Shown: one piece after another, positions 1-6,203 of the stretch
How positions within the stretch are numbered: position 1 is the first letter of the stretch
Layout: each line of letters opens with the position of its first letter
Assembly: GCA_052035955.1 (NCBI GenBank)
Contig: JBPOHD010000050.1
Coordinates: forward strand, 1 to 15,812
Direction: 5' to 3'
From: JAEUNJ01 sp052035955
GTDB taxonomy: Bacteria > Pseudomonadota > Gammaproteobacteria > Burkholderiales > Rhodocyclaceae
DNA length: 15,812 nucleotides
Translations under genes and position numbers: made by a program
The notes under the pieces: generated by a model
What the model was told of the DNA's origin: nothing
Seen by the model: the letters and a program-made list of their open reading frames with translations, nothing else
The model's database searches: none

Positions 1-827
1 CGCTGGTAGAAGGGTCGCCAGGTGGGCGAATGGCAAGCCCGCATGGCGGCGAGGTAAAGCAGGCGACGCAACTCGGGATCGCCCCGCTTGCTGAGTTTTC
101 GTCGGCCATGCCATTGCCCGGAATCACGGGCCCGGACATCGAAGCCGATGAAGGCGATGAAGGCATCGCTGTTGGCGAAGGCGGCCCGGTGAAAGGTCGT
201 GGTCAAGGCGACGCTGGTCAGGGGGCCGATGCCCTCGATGGCCTGGCAGCGGCGACGGTCGCCGTCCCAATGCAACTGCTCGATGCCCTGGAGGATGCGC
301 GCCTCGAGGCGGTCCTCGAGCCGCGCAAGTTGGCGGAAGAGCGGTGCGGCGGCGGCCTTCAGTTCCGGCAGACCAGCCAGGCTCTGGCGCAAGGCGACGC
401 GTGTGCGCACGATCGCAGAGCGCCGGCGCAGGAGGCGTTGCAGACCCAGGTAACCGTCGGGCGGGGGAGTCCAGGGGCGCAGGTCTTCGTGCTCATGGGC
501 CAGGTAGCGGTGGAGCAGTCGCGCATCACTGGCATCGGTCTTGGCACGGCCCCCGATACTGTCCCGGTAGCGGCTGAGACGATAGCCGTCGATCAGATAG
601 ACAGCGTGACCCCGTCGATGGGCTTGGGTGATCAGTTCCACGTGGAAGGTGTTGGTCGCCTCGACGGCGATCCACACCGGGCCGCTGGGGAGCTGATTCA
701 GCCACCGCGCAATGGCCTGCGGCTGGTTGGGCACGTCATTCAAGGAAGTATCGGGACCGGCACAGATGCTCAGCGTCGCCTTGCTGACATCGACACCGAC
801 CAGAAAGGGGACCAGGGGGATTGCCAT
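1..827 (-). CDS. IS110-family transposase (DEDD recombinase), 3' end outside the window
   Basis: Recombinase that would excise and insert its own element. The minus strand is open from an ATG at 827 to the left edge, giving 275 residues without a stop; family members are usually about 320-400, so the C-terminus is missing. The N-terminal RuvC-like domain has the motif VGVDVSK with D13, E56 in VAVEAT, and D98 and D101 in KTDASDARLL, fitting the DEDD tetrad. A helix-hairpin-helix-like stretch (EGIGPLTSVAL, 198-208) follows. The C-terminal Transposase_20-type region contains LSKRGDPELRRLL (245-257), where S246 would be the serine used by this family. The start is supported by a GGAGGT ribosome binding site at 835-840. 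No frameshift is visible, so it may be active. A long leader suggests the IS110 rather than the IS1111 subgroup, but this is not settled. Confidence 0.9.
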   Translation of the reverse strand, partial: MAIPLVPFLVGVDVSKATLSICAGPDTSLNDVPNQPQAIARWLNQLPSGPVWIAVEATNTFHVELITQAHRRGHAVYLIDGYRLSRYRDSIGGRAKTDASDARLLHRYLAHEHEDLRPWTPPPDGYLGLQRLLRRRSAIVRTRVALRQSLAGLPELKAAAAPLFRQLARLEDRLEARILQGIEQLHWDGDRRRCQAIEGIGPLTSVALTTTFHRAAFANSDAFIAFIGFDVRARDSGQWHGRRKLSKRGDPELRRLLYLAAMRACHSPTWRPFYQ

Positions 828-840
828 GATCGGGACCTCC

Positions 841-960
841 GGATTAAGGTTGAGGCGGCTTGTCGGGACTCACCGTGGCGCTGGCTTGCTCAAATCGTCG
901 GTCGTCTGCATAACGCCGATAGATTCCTCATTGGCGCTGAGGTGAGGGCGGGACGACTTC
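841..960 (-). ncRNA. Candidate bridge-RNA region of the IS110 element
   Basis: This non-coding leader lies directly upstream of the transposase, where IS110-subgroup elements encode the bridge RNA that pairs with donor and target DNA. Visible pairing includes CTCACC (869-874) with GGTGAG (941-946) closing an interval of about 65 nt, GTCGTC (901-906) with GACGAC (952-957), and a small CCTCA/TGAGG hairpin (926-942). These short pairings cannot all form together and some may be chance. The assignment rests mainly on position. Confidence 0.3.
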
Positions 961-1047
961 TCCTACAGTCTGTGCGGTTAGCCAGAAGCGCCGTTTGTCC
1001 CTCCGCCCCGACAGGCTCTTTCTACGCCTGCCGCTTCTCAACATACA

Positions 1048-1245
1048 AGCGCCGCCTGCGGCGCGATGGCGGCGATCCAGGCCGCATCGCGGCGTGGCCG
1101 CCGCTCCTACGACAACCCATCGCCGCCCCCCTGTAGGAGCGCCACCGGCGGCGCCATGAGGGCGGTCCAGGCCGCATCGCGGTGTGGCCGCCGCTCCTAC
1201 GACAACCCACCGCCGCCCCCCCGGTAGGAGCGCCGCCTGCGGCGC
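1048..1245. repeat. REP cluster with a 90-bp tandem duplication
   Basis: Several REP palindromes lie here: a GCGCCGCCTGCGGCGC stem near 1049-1064, inverted copies ending in CCGCTCCTAC at 1110 and 1200, and forward copies with GTAGGAG heads at 1133 and 1224. The segment beginning near 1071 recurs 90 bp later, near 1161, with few differences, so one REP doublet was duplicated in tandem. With the IS leader, this accounts for the 523-base gene-free stretch between 828 and 1350. I see nothing else in 1246-1350. Confidence 0.8.
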
Positions 1246-1350
1246 GTTGGCGGCGGTTCCGACGGCATCCCCCGGAGGCAGTGATGGCGGTTTGCCGCTG
1301 CGCGGCTCCACATTCCTGGCTGCGCCCCTCCAGACGGCCGCGCGGGGCGC

Positions 1351-2067
1351 TCATGCGGGCACGAGGCCGTCGCCGGTGAGGCGCAGCACCCGGTCGGCGG
1401 TGGCGGCGGCGATGGCGGAGTGGGTCACCAGCAGGCCGGCGGCGCCGGTGGCCTTGATGCGGTCGCGCAGCAGAGCGAGGATGCCGCCGGCGGTGGCCGG
1501 GTCCAGGTTGCCGGTAGGCTCGTCGGCCAGCAGCAGGCGGGGACCGTGCACCAGGGCCCGGGCGATGGCTACCCGTTGCAGCTCGCCGCCCGAGAGCTGG
1601 CGCGGCTTGCGGTCGGCCTTGCCGGCCAGGCCGACGGCGGCCAGCATTGCCGTGGCGGCGTCATCTGACAGGCCGTTGAGGGCCAGGGGCAGGCGGACGT
1701 TCTGCAGCACGGTCAGGTGCGGCAGGACGTGGAAGGCCTGGAAGACGAAGCCCACGTGCCGGCGCCGCAGCAGCGTCGCCTCGTCGTCGGTGATGCGGGC
1801 AAGGGCGGCGCCGCAGACTTCCACCTCTCCGGCGTCCGGCCCGTCGAGGCCGGCCACCAGGTTGAGCAGGGTCGACTTGCCCACCCCGGACTCGCCGATC
1901 ACGGCGACATATTCGCCGGCCACCAGCTCCAGGTCGACATGGCGCAGGATCGACCCGCCACCGGGATAGGCCTTGGCGACGCCGCGCAGGCGCAGGACCC
2001 GGGGGGTGGCCGGGGATGCGTCCGGGGAGAGGGGTGCGGGGGAACTCACGGGGAGAGGGTAGCGCAT
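1351..2067 (-). CDS. ABC transporter ATP-binding protein, LolD/MacB-type
   Basis: Cytoplasmic ATPase subunit of an ABC system. The 238 residues carry Walker A GESGVGKST (58-66), Q-loop Q110, signature LSGGE (158-162), Walker B LLLADEP (178-184) with PTGNLD, and switch histidine H216. The PTGNLD wording and size match the LolD/MacB/FtsE group, which pairs with FtsX-like permeases to extract lipoproteins, export substrates or drive envelope remodelling. No permease gene is in the window: downstream lie only REPs and an insertion sequence, upstream a radical SAM gene. The reading frame stays open to 2310, but that extension overlaps the neighbouring gene and is arginine/proline-rich, so I chose the ATG at 2067. 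It lacks a clear ribosome binding site, and the first 20 residues are low complexity, so the true start may be slightly downstream. Confidence 0.88.
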   Translation of the reverse strand: MRYPLPVSSPAPLSPDASPATPRVLRLRGVAKAYPGGGSILRHVDLELVAGEYVAVIGESGVGKSTLLNLVAGLDGPDAGEVEVCGAALARITDDEATLLRRRHVGFVFQAFHVLPHLTVLQNVRLPLALNGLSDDAATAMLAAVGLAGKADRKPRQLSGGELQRVAIARALVHGPRLLLADEPTGNLDPATAGGILALLRDRIKATGAAGLLVTHSAIAAATADRVLRLTGDGLVPA

Positions 2068-2128
2068 GTGGGCCGGCGGTTCGGCATCGCGCGTGCCGGG
2101 TCTGGCCGTTGGGTGGAAAGCGGGGCCC

Positions 2129-2146
2129 TCGGCGGCCGGCCGCCGA
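2129..2146. other. Perfect 18-bp GC palindrome between radical SAM and ABC genes
   Basis: The sequence TCGGCGGCCGGCCGCCGA is fully self-complementary and lies 10 bases beyond the radical SAM stop codon. It could form a hairpin in the transcript and act as an intergenic processing or attenuation site. There is no following T-run, so a classic Rho-independent terminator is not supported. In DNA this GC-rich it may also be chance. Confidence 0.3.
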
Positions 2147-2155
2147 CGAGGCCGG

Positions 2156-3760
2156 TCAGCGGGTGGTGCAGCCGCCGGGCAGGGCCTGCAGGAGCTCCGC
2201 CGGGCGCGAACGGGGCGGCGGCCCACGGTCGGCCTCGGAAAGCCGCGATGGGGCCGCGCCGATCCTGGCCTCCAGGATTTCCAGTGTCGCCCTTCCCACG
2301 TAGTCGCCACCGGCGCCGTCCTTGCCGACCCGGTCCAGGGCTTCCAGGTAGGCCTGGCCGATCAGGCGTCCGAGGGGCTTCGGGTTGTAGAGGAGCTTCT
2401 TGATGGTGAAGGGGTTGAGGGTCAGGGGATCGTAGCCGGCCGGCAGGTAGCCGTCGGCGATCAGCCGGCGCTCGATGGGCGTGTCGGGCTGGACGCCGAT
2501 GAAGAAGATGAAGGGAAGCACCCGGTCGCGGCCGAACAGGTCGTAGAGCTCGCGGATGCGGGCGATGGTGGCCCGCAGCGTCTCCACCGTCTCCCCCGGG
2601 GCATTGAGGGGGATGTAGAGCTTGACCTGCTGGTCGCTGTGGCCAGCCTCCTTGAAGAGCCGGAAAGCCGCCATCTGCTGCTCCAGGTCGTAGCCCAGGG
2701 TGAGGCTGTCCACGATGTCCTGGGCGCCGGTGAACGAGAGGTCGATGCTCGACAGGCCGCTGGCCAGCATCTTGGCGGCGATCTCCGGCGTCAGGTGGTT
2801 CAGGCGCAGGTAGCCCGTCCAGCGCACGTCCAGGCGCCGCGCCAGCATCTCGTCCAGGATGGCCTCGACGTGCTTCGTGCTGCGCCGGGTGGAGCAGAAC
2901 TGGGCATCGGTGAACCAGATGTCGCGCACCCCGTAGTCCCGCCGCAGGGACTCGATCTCCCTGGCCACCTCGACCGGATCCCGATAGCGCTGGCGGTCGC
3001 CCTCGATGCGGTTGTAGAGGCAGAAGTGGCACTGGAAGGGACAGCCGCGCTTGGTGTGGACGCCGATGGTGCCGCCCACGTATTCGCGGAAGGCCGGGAA
3101 TATGGATTCGACATAACGGAAGTCCACCGCGGTCAAGCGGGCCAGGTCGAAGCTCTCCTCGGCCTCCCGGTGGTGCAGGCGGCCGGCACCGTCCTTGTAG
3201 TAGTGATGGCCGGCAGGCTGCTCGAAACCATCGACGATGGCGAGCATCGCCTCCTCCCCCTCGCCGACCACCACCACCGTGTCCTTCGGACAGCGCCTGG
3301 CCACGTACTCGCCGAAGATCGACACCGCCGTGCCGCCGACGACGATGCGGGCCCGCGGCGCCAGGCGGCGGGCCTGGCGCAGGAAGCCCAGGTTGGCACG
3401 TCGCGCACCCACGTATTCGGCGATGATGCCCAAGGCGTCCCAGGCCGCCCGCAGGCGCCGCCAGGGTCGCGGAGAGTGGTCGAAGTTCATCACCACGTCG
3501 AGGGCGTCGTTCTCCGGGTGGGGCCCGAAGGTCTGCATGTTGCGCCAGGAAAAGGCCACCACGTCCGGCTTCATTTCGGCGATCCGGCGGGCCAGTTCGG
3601 CGGCCCGCTCTCCGGCCGGCACGAGGGCCATGTCGAGGATCTCCTGTCGGATGCCGGGACGCTGCTTGTGGATGAAGTCGGCAACGTGGATCACCCCGCC
3701 GGGATAGATCTTCCATACCGGCAGGCGGACGTAGAGGACGGAGCGGGCAGGCGCGGACAT
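2156..3760 (-). CDS. B12-binding-type radical SAM protein
   Basis: 534 residues. The central motif KRGCPFQCHFCLYN has C240, C244 and C247 in the CX3CX2C pattern that binds the 4Fe-4S cluster cleaving S-adenosylmethionine. The N-terminal 200 residues resemble the Rossmann-like cobalamin domain of class B radical SAM enzymes (KPDVVAFSW, IVVGGTAVSIFGE, VVVVGEGEEAM), though the DxHxxG cobalamin ligand motif is not evident. A TIM-barrel region and a long C-terminal part follow. The last 30 residues are low complexity. Enzymes of this architecture do methylations, ring rearrangements and other radical chemistry, often in secondary or lipid metabolism; I do not recognise the subfamily, so the substrate is unknown. 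An ATTAG-N6-CTAAT operator lies about 40 bases upstream of the start, matching one before the OsmC gene. The ABC ATPase follows 88 bases downstream and may be co-transcribed. Confidence 0.85.
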   Translation of the reverse strand: MSAPARSVLYVRLPVWKIYPGGVIHVADFIHKQRPGIRQEILDMALVPAGERAAELARRIAEMKPDVVAFSWRNMQTFGPHPENDALDVVMNFDHSPRPWRRLRAAWDALGIIAEYVGARRANLGFLRQARRLAPRARIVVGGTAVSIFGEYVARRCPKDTVVVVGEGEEAMLAIVDGFEQPAGHHYYKDGAGRLHHREAEESFDLARLTAVDFRYVESIFPAFREYVGGTIGVHTKRGCPFQCHFCLYNRIEGDRQRYRDPVEVAREIESLRRDYGVRDIWFTDAQFCSTRRSTKHVEAILDEMLARRLDVRWTGYLRLNHLTPEIAAKMLASGLSSIDLSFTGAQDIVDSLTLGYDLEQQMAAFRLFKEAGHSDQQVKLYIPLNAPGETVETLRATIARIRELYDLFGRDRVLPFIFFIGVQPDTPIERRLIADGYLPAGYDPLTLNPFTIKKLLYNPKPLGRLIGQAYLEALDRVGKDGAGGDYVGRATLEILEARIGAAPSRLSEADRGPPPRSRPAELLQALPGGCTTR

Positions 3761-3800
3761 GGGCCTATTGGACGCGATTCGACGCCCGCAGTATAGAAGT

Positions 3801-3816
3801 ATTAGAAATTGCTAAT
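3801..3816. promoter_or_regulatory. Operator-like dyad ATTAG-N6-CTAAT upstream of the radical SAM gene
   Basis: Five-base arms ATTAG (3801-3805) and CTAAT (3812-3816) flank a six-base spacer in an unusually AT-rich patch of an otherwise very GC-rich region, 41-56 bases upstream of the radical SAM start. The arms and spacing match the dyad before the OsmC gene at 4412-4431. This looks like the site of a dimeric repressor. The regulator is not identified. Confidence 0.55.
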
Positions 3817-4007
3817 TTGCGAAGGATCAAATCCTCGGACCGGGCCCCGGGCCCTCCGGCAGGCGGCCTGTCGATCGGGCGGACGGACGGCAGCGCGGAA
3901 CCGGCATGGCCGCGGGGCGCCCTCCGGCGCCTGCGGCCGGCGCCCATGGAAATGGGACGGACGTCCCCGGCTCCCGCCGAACCGCCAGGAAAGGGAACCG
4001 GGCCGGT

Positions 4008-4397
4008 TCAGCGGGTCACCAGGTCCAGGGTCACCACCGGCGGGACTTCGAGAGTCTTCTTGACCAGGCAGTTGCCGGCGTTCTTCAGCAATCCCTGCAG
4101 GTGTTCGGTCGGGAAGGCCGGCGGCACGCGCAGGCTCATGCGCACATCGGTGAGCAGGTGCTTCTCGTTGAACACGGGTTCCAGATCCACCTCGATGCCT
4201 TCGTGGGGCAGATTCCACTTGCGGCAGTAGCGCTGCGCGTAATAGGCCGTGCAGGCGGCGATACCGGCCAGGAAGAGGTCGAAGGGAGAGGTGGCGGTAT
4301 CCGTGCCGACCGGCGCCGGCTGGTCGGAAAAAAGGGTGAATTTGCCGTCGATCAGGGATTCGACGCGGGCACCGTCGAGGACGCGGGAGGTGATCAT
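4008..4397 (-). CDS. OsmC-family thiol peroxidase-like protein
   Basis: 129 residues, a normal length for this family. OsmC/Ohr proteins reduce organic hydroperoxides in the cytoplasm with two cysteines. Here C49 lies in the motif GIAACTAYYAQ and C110 in NAGNCLVKKTL, at the two canonical cysteine positions; the phrase TSPFDLFLAGIAAC is typical. The sequence is closer to general OsmC/YhfA-like proteins than to strict Ohr, so a role in other thiol or persulfide chemistry is possible. An AGGAG ribosome binding site lies at 4404-4408, seven bases before the ATG. The promoter region holds a perfect ATATTAG/CTAATAT dyad. The gene is followed by about 250 bases without a clear gene before the radical SAM start, so it is probably monocistronic. 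Confidence 0.9.
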   Translation of the reverse strand: MITSRVLDGARVESLIDGKFTLFSDQPAPVGTDTATSPFDLFLAGIAACTAYYAQRYCRKWNLPHEGIEVDLEPVFNEKHLLTDVRMSLRVPPAFPTEHLQGLLKNAGNCLVKKTLEVPPVVTLDLVTR

Positions 4398-4411
4398 GGC
4401 CGGCTCCTAAA

Positions 4412-4431
4412 ATATTAGTGTTTTCTAATAT
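4412..4431. promoter_or_regulatory. Operator dyad ATATTAG-N6-CTAATAT upstream of the OsmC gene
   Basis: Perfect seven-base arms (4412-4418 and 4425-4431) around a six-base spacer sit just upstream of the OsmC ribosome binding site, where a bound repressor would block transcription. The core ATTAG-N6-CTAAT recurs before the radical SAM gene, suggesting co-regulation. AT-rich palindromes of this kind are used by ArsR- and TetR-type repressors; which family acts here is inference. Confidence 0.65.
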
Positions 4432-4485
4432 ATCACTTCGCGTCGCGCCGGGGAGGTCGAACGCACCGGGATGTGCATGGATTTT

Positions 4486-5146
4486 CGTAGGAGCGGCGGC
4501 GGCGACGCGATCTTTTCGGGACGCCCCCATCGCGCCGCATGCGGCGCTACAGGGCCGCGCCGTCTGGCTGCTCATGCCGACGTTCCAACGGCCGCCATCG
4601 CGCCGCGTGCGGCGCCTACAGGGGTGCGGGCACTTGTAGGAGCGGCGGTCACGCCGCGATGCCTTTCCTGGTCGCGACGATGGCATTGGGCCGCCGAAGG
4701 TCAAAACCTCACCGCAAAGACGCAAAGGCGCAGAGGGACGCAAAGGAAGGCGAAGGCTTTGCGGGAACTTCCCGCTCGGCGGAATTACCGCCTCGGGGGA
4801 AATGCCATTGTCGTTCCTTGGTGCCCCTTGGTGCCCTTGGTGCCTTGGTGGTTTGCCTTTCGGGACGGCGAATGCCGAACCGCCCCCATCGCGCCGCGTG
4901 CGGCGCTCCTACATGGCCGTGCCGTCCGGCTTCCCATGCCGACGTTCCAACGGCTGCCATCGCGCTGCGTGCGGCGCTACAGGGGGCGCGCCGTTCGTTT
5001 TCTTGTAGGAGCGGCGGTCACGCCGCGATGGGTTTCGGGACGGTCCTATCGCGCCGCATGCGGCGCTCCTACAACGGGAGCGGGCGATCGGACTCTTGTA
5101 GCCGCGATGCCTTTCGGAACCGCCATCGCGCCGCATGCGGCGCCTG
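4486..5146. repeat. REP island 1
   Basis: This fills most of the 857-base gap between the OsmC gene and the 48-residue ORF. Two REP types alternate. Type A is a GTAGGAG head followed by a GCGGCG/CGCCGC hairpin ending in GATG: 4486-4511, 4634-4661, 5003-5032, and a truncated copy at 5096-5109. Type B has a perfect GCGCCGC-AT-GCGGCGC stem, mostly inverted here: 4528-4551, 4596-4620, 4887-4913, 4958-4981, 5047-5074, 5124-5146. A segment of about 65 bp at 4559-4624 recurs at 4921-4985 in direct orientation. The remaining stretch 5147-5254 shows nothing recognisable. Confidence 0.85.
4634..4913 (-). repeat. Composite REP element, copy 3 (inverted)
   Basis: A type A REP, a unique insert and a type B REP form a unit of 280 bp. 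The insert carries a CTTTGCG-type short-period array (seen here as GCAAAGACGCAAAGGCG), two small GC hairpins and a CACCAAG array (seen as CCTTGGTG). It is the reverse complement of the two tandem units at 10461-11059, with scattered substitutions and short indels. Confidence 0.85.
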
Positions 5147-5254
5147 CGGGCCGGGAACGGAACCCGTCGTCGTCCCCGGAAAGGGGCGCAACGCGGGGCG
5201 CCGAGCGCCTGCCGGATGGGGGACCTGCGCCCGGCCGGCCGATATGCGGTGTGC

Positions 5255-5401
5255 CTAGGAGAAGGCGCGGCGCAGCAGGCGATAAAGGGCGACCGGAAGC
5301 AGGATAGGCAGGGCGCCGACCACGTAAGCCAGCAGGATGGGCGCGAAGCTCAGGTTCTGGGCGGTGGTGAAGCCGTGCTGCTTGAGGTTCAGGGTAGTCA
5401 T
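5255..5401 (-). CDS. Small single-pass membrane protein downstream of the Rieske gene
   Basis: The ORF encodes 48 residues and starts 42 bases after the Rieske stop. It begins MTTLNLKQHGFTTAQNLSF, followed by one hydrophobic segment at about residues 20-40 (APILLAYVVGALPILLPVAL) and a basic tail RLLRRAFS, which predicts a cytoplasmic C-terminus. A GGAG ribosome binding site lies six bases before the ATG. The gene follows the Rieske gene on the same strand and would be co-transcribed from the sigma-54 promoter. I do not recognise a family; size and placement suggest a small accessory or anchor subunit of the Rieske-containing complex. Coding evidence is the composition, the ribosome binding site and the context. 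Confidence 0.7.
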   Translation of the reverse strand: MTTLNLKQHGFTTAQNLSFAPILLAYVVGALPILLPVALYRLLRRAFS

Positions 5402-5443
5402 GGGGGGCTCCGGGTGGTGGGTTCGAAGGGTGGATCCGGGGAT

Positions 5444-6028
5444 TCAGGCCTGGCGGTCGTCGCCGATCAGCAGGCGGTTGTCGGTCAGGTAGCGGTGGGG
5501 CGGGATTTCCAGGTTGGTGGGCGCCGGCTTGTTGCGGAAGACGCGGCCGGCCAGGTCGAAGGTGGAACCGTGGCAGGGGCAGAGGAAGCCGCCGGGCCAG
5601 GAAGCGTCCAACCCCGAGGAGGCGCCGGGATGGAACTTCTCCCCCGGCGAACAGCCCAGGTGGGTGCAGATGCCGATCACCACCAGGAATTCGGGCCGGA
5701 TCGCCCGGTGCGGATTCCGGCAGTACTCGGGTTGCTGGTCCTCGCGGGATGCCGGGTCGACCAGGCTCCCCGTGGCGGTGGCAAGGGAGGCCAGCATTTC
5801 CGCCGTACGGTGGACGATCCAGACGGGCTTGCCGCGCCATTCGACGACCATCATCTCGCCGGGTCGCAACCGGGAAATGTCGGCCTCGACGGGCGCACCA
5901 GCCGCCCGGGCCCTTTCCGAAGGCGCCAGGCTCGCCAGCAGCGGCACGGCGGCCGCGGCCCCGGAACAGGCGCCGGCTGCGGCGAGGGTAATGACGAGGC
6001 GACGGCGGGTTGGATCCTGATCTGCCAC
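5444..6028 (-). CDS. petA: Rieske 2Fe-2S protein, ubiquinol-cytochrome c reductase iron-sulfur type
   Basis: 194 residues, the normal size for a bacterial bc1 Rieske subunit. It begins with a TAT-type signal (TRRRLVITL, 7-15) and a hydrophobic anchor (about 11-34), placing the cluster domain in the periplasm. Cluster box 1 is CTHLGC (C121, H123, C126) and box 2 is CPCHGS (C150, C152, H153): C121, H123, C150 and H153 bind the 2Fe-2S centre, and C126 with C152 would form the stabilising disulfide. The start is GTG at 6028 with CCGGAG about eight bases upstream. The usual petB and petC partners are absent; instead a 48-residue membrane protein follows and a sigma-54 activator precedes it. A sigma-54 promoter lies at 6069-6085. 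It may be a second, regulated Rieske subunit swapped into a bc1 complex encoded elsewhere. The symbol is by family only. Confidence 0.92.
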   Translation of the reverse strand: MADQDPTRRRLVITLAAAGACSGAAAAVPLLASLAPSERARAAGAPVEADISRLRPGEMMVVEWRGKPVWIVHRTAEMLASLATATGSLVDPASREDQQPEYCRNPHRAIRPEFLVVIGICTHLGCSPGEKFHPGASSGLDASWPGGFLCPCHGSTFDLAGRVFRNKPAPTNLEIPPHRYLTDNRLLIGDDRQA

Positions 6029-6068
6029 GGCACGGCTCCGGTTTTCTCGATGACGATGCCGAGCCCAT

Positions 6069-6085
6069 TACAAGGGCCGTGCCAA
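6069..6085 (-). promoter_or_regulatory. Sigma-54 (-24/-12) promoter of the Rieske gene
   Basis: On the minus strand this reads TTGGCACGGCCCTTGTA. It matches the sigma-54 consensus (TTGGCACG, four bases, TTGCA/T) at every conserved position except T for C in the -12 element, with exact spacing between the GG and the -12 G. Transcription would start near 6058, giving a leader of about 30 nt before the GTG start. The adjacent gene encodes a sigma-54 activator. Confidence 0.75.
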
Positions 6086-6182
6086 CCCGGCCGCGGATGT
6101 TCAACTCATTGATTCATTGGGAGAGGGACAGGTGACAAGCCTCTGCCGCGACGGCGGGCCCAGGCCGTCGCGGGAATTTCCA

Positions 6183-6196
6183 CTGCCAAATGGCAG
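6183..6196. promoter_or_regulatory. Candidate activator-binding dyad CTGCCA-AA-TGGCAG
   Basis: Perfect six-base arms with a two-base spacer, centred roughly 130 bases upstream of the predicted Rieske transcription start, within the usual range for sigma-54 enhancer sites. It lies just past the stop codon of the activator gene. The same half-sites recur upstream of the activator gene at 7561-7583. Confidence 0.6.
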
Positions 6197-6203
6197 CGAC
6201 GTG

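Larger units (their letters stand above)
1..1020 (-). mobile_element. IS110-family insertion sequence, 5' part
   Basis: The element includes the transposase gene and its upstream non-coding end. The other end lies outside the window. IS110 elements usually lack clear terminal inverted repeats, so the inner boundary is an estimate. It should lie between about 960, where a REP-head-like TGTAGGAG reads on the minus strand (960-967), and about 1048, where a headless REP palindrome begins. IS110-family elements are known to insert into REP sequences in other bacteria, and this one abuts a REP cluster. Confidence 0.6.

Noticed and set aside
30..1136. Plus-strand 368-residue open frame
   Set aside because: Shadow of the IS110 transposase on the opposite strand; its translation has no recognisable domain, whereas the minus strand shows the DEDD and KRGD motifs.
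928..1311. Minus-strand ORF with an internal amino-acid repeat
   Set aside because: It is translation of the REP repeats (the 90-bp unit is a multiple of three), not a real repeat protein.
2068..2310. 81-residue N-terminal extension of the ABC ATPase
   Set aside because: Overlaps the 3' end of the radical SAM gene, consists mostly of R, P and A, and is absent from the family.
2066..3796. Plus-strand 576-residue open frame
   Set aside because: Antisense to the radical SAM gene; long antisense frames are common in DNA this GC-rich. The minus strand carries the CX3CX2C motif.
3765..3947. 60-residue minus-strand ORF just upstream of the radical SAM gene
   Set aside because: Arginine-rich low complexity, overlaps the predicted operator and promoter, and lacks a ribosome binding site.
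5147..5254. Possible terminator or gene after the 48-residue ORF
   Set aside because: GC-rich with several short inverted matches but no T-run and no credible ORF.
5255..6028. Complete cytochrome bc1 operon
   Set aside because: Only the Rieske subunit is present; no cytochrome b or cytochrome c1 gene follows, and the only downstream gene is the 48-residue membrane protein.
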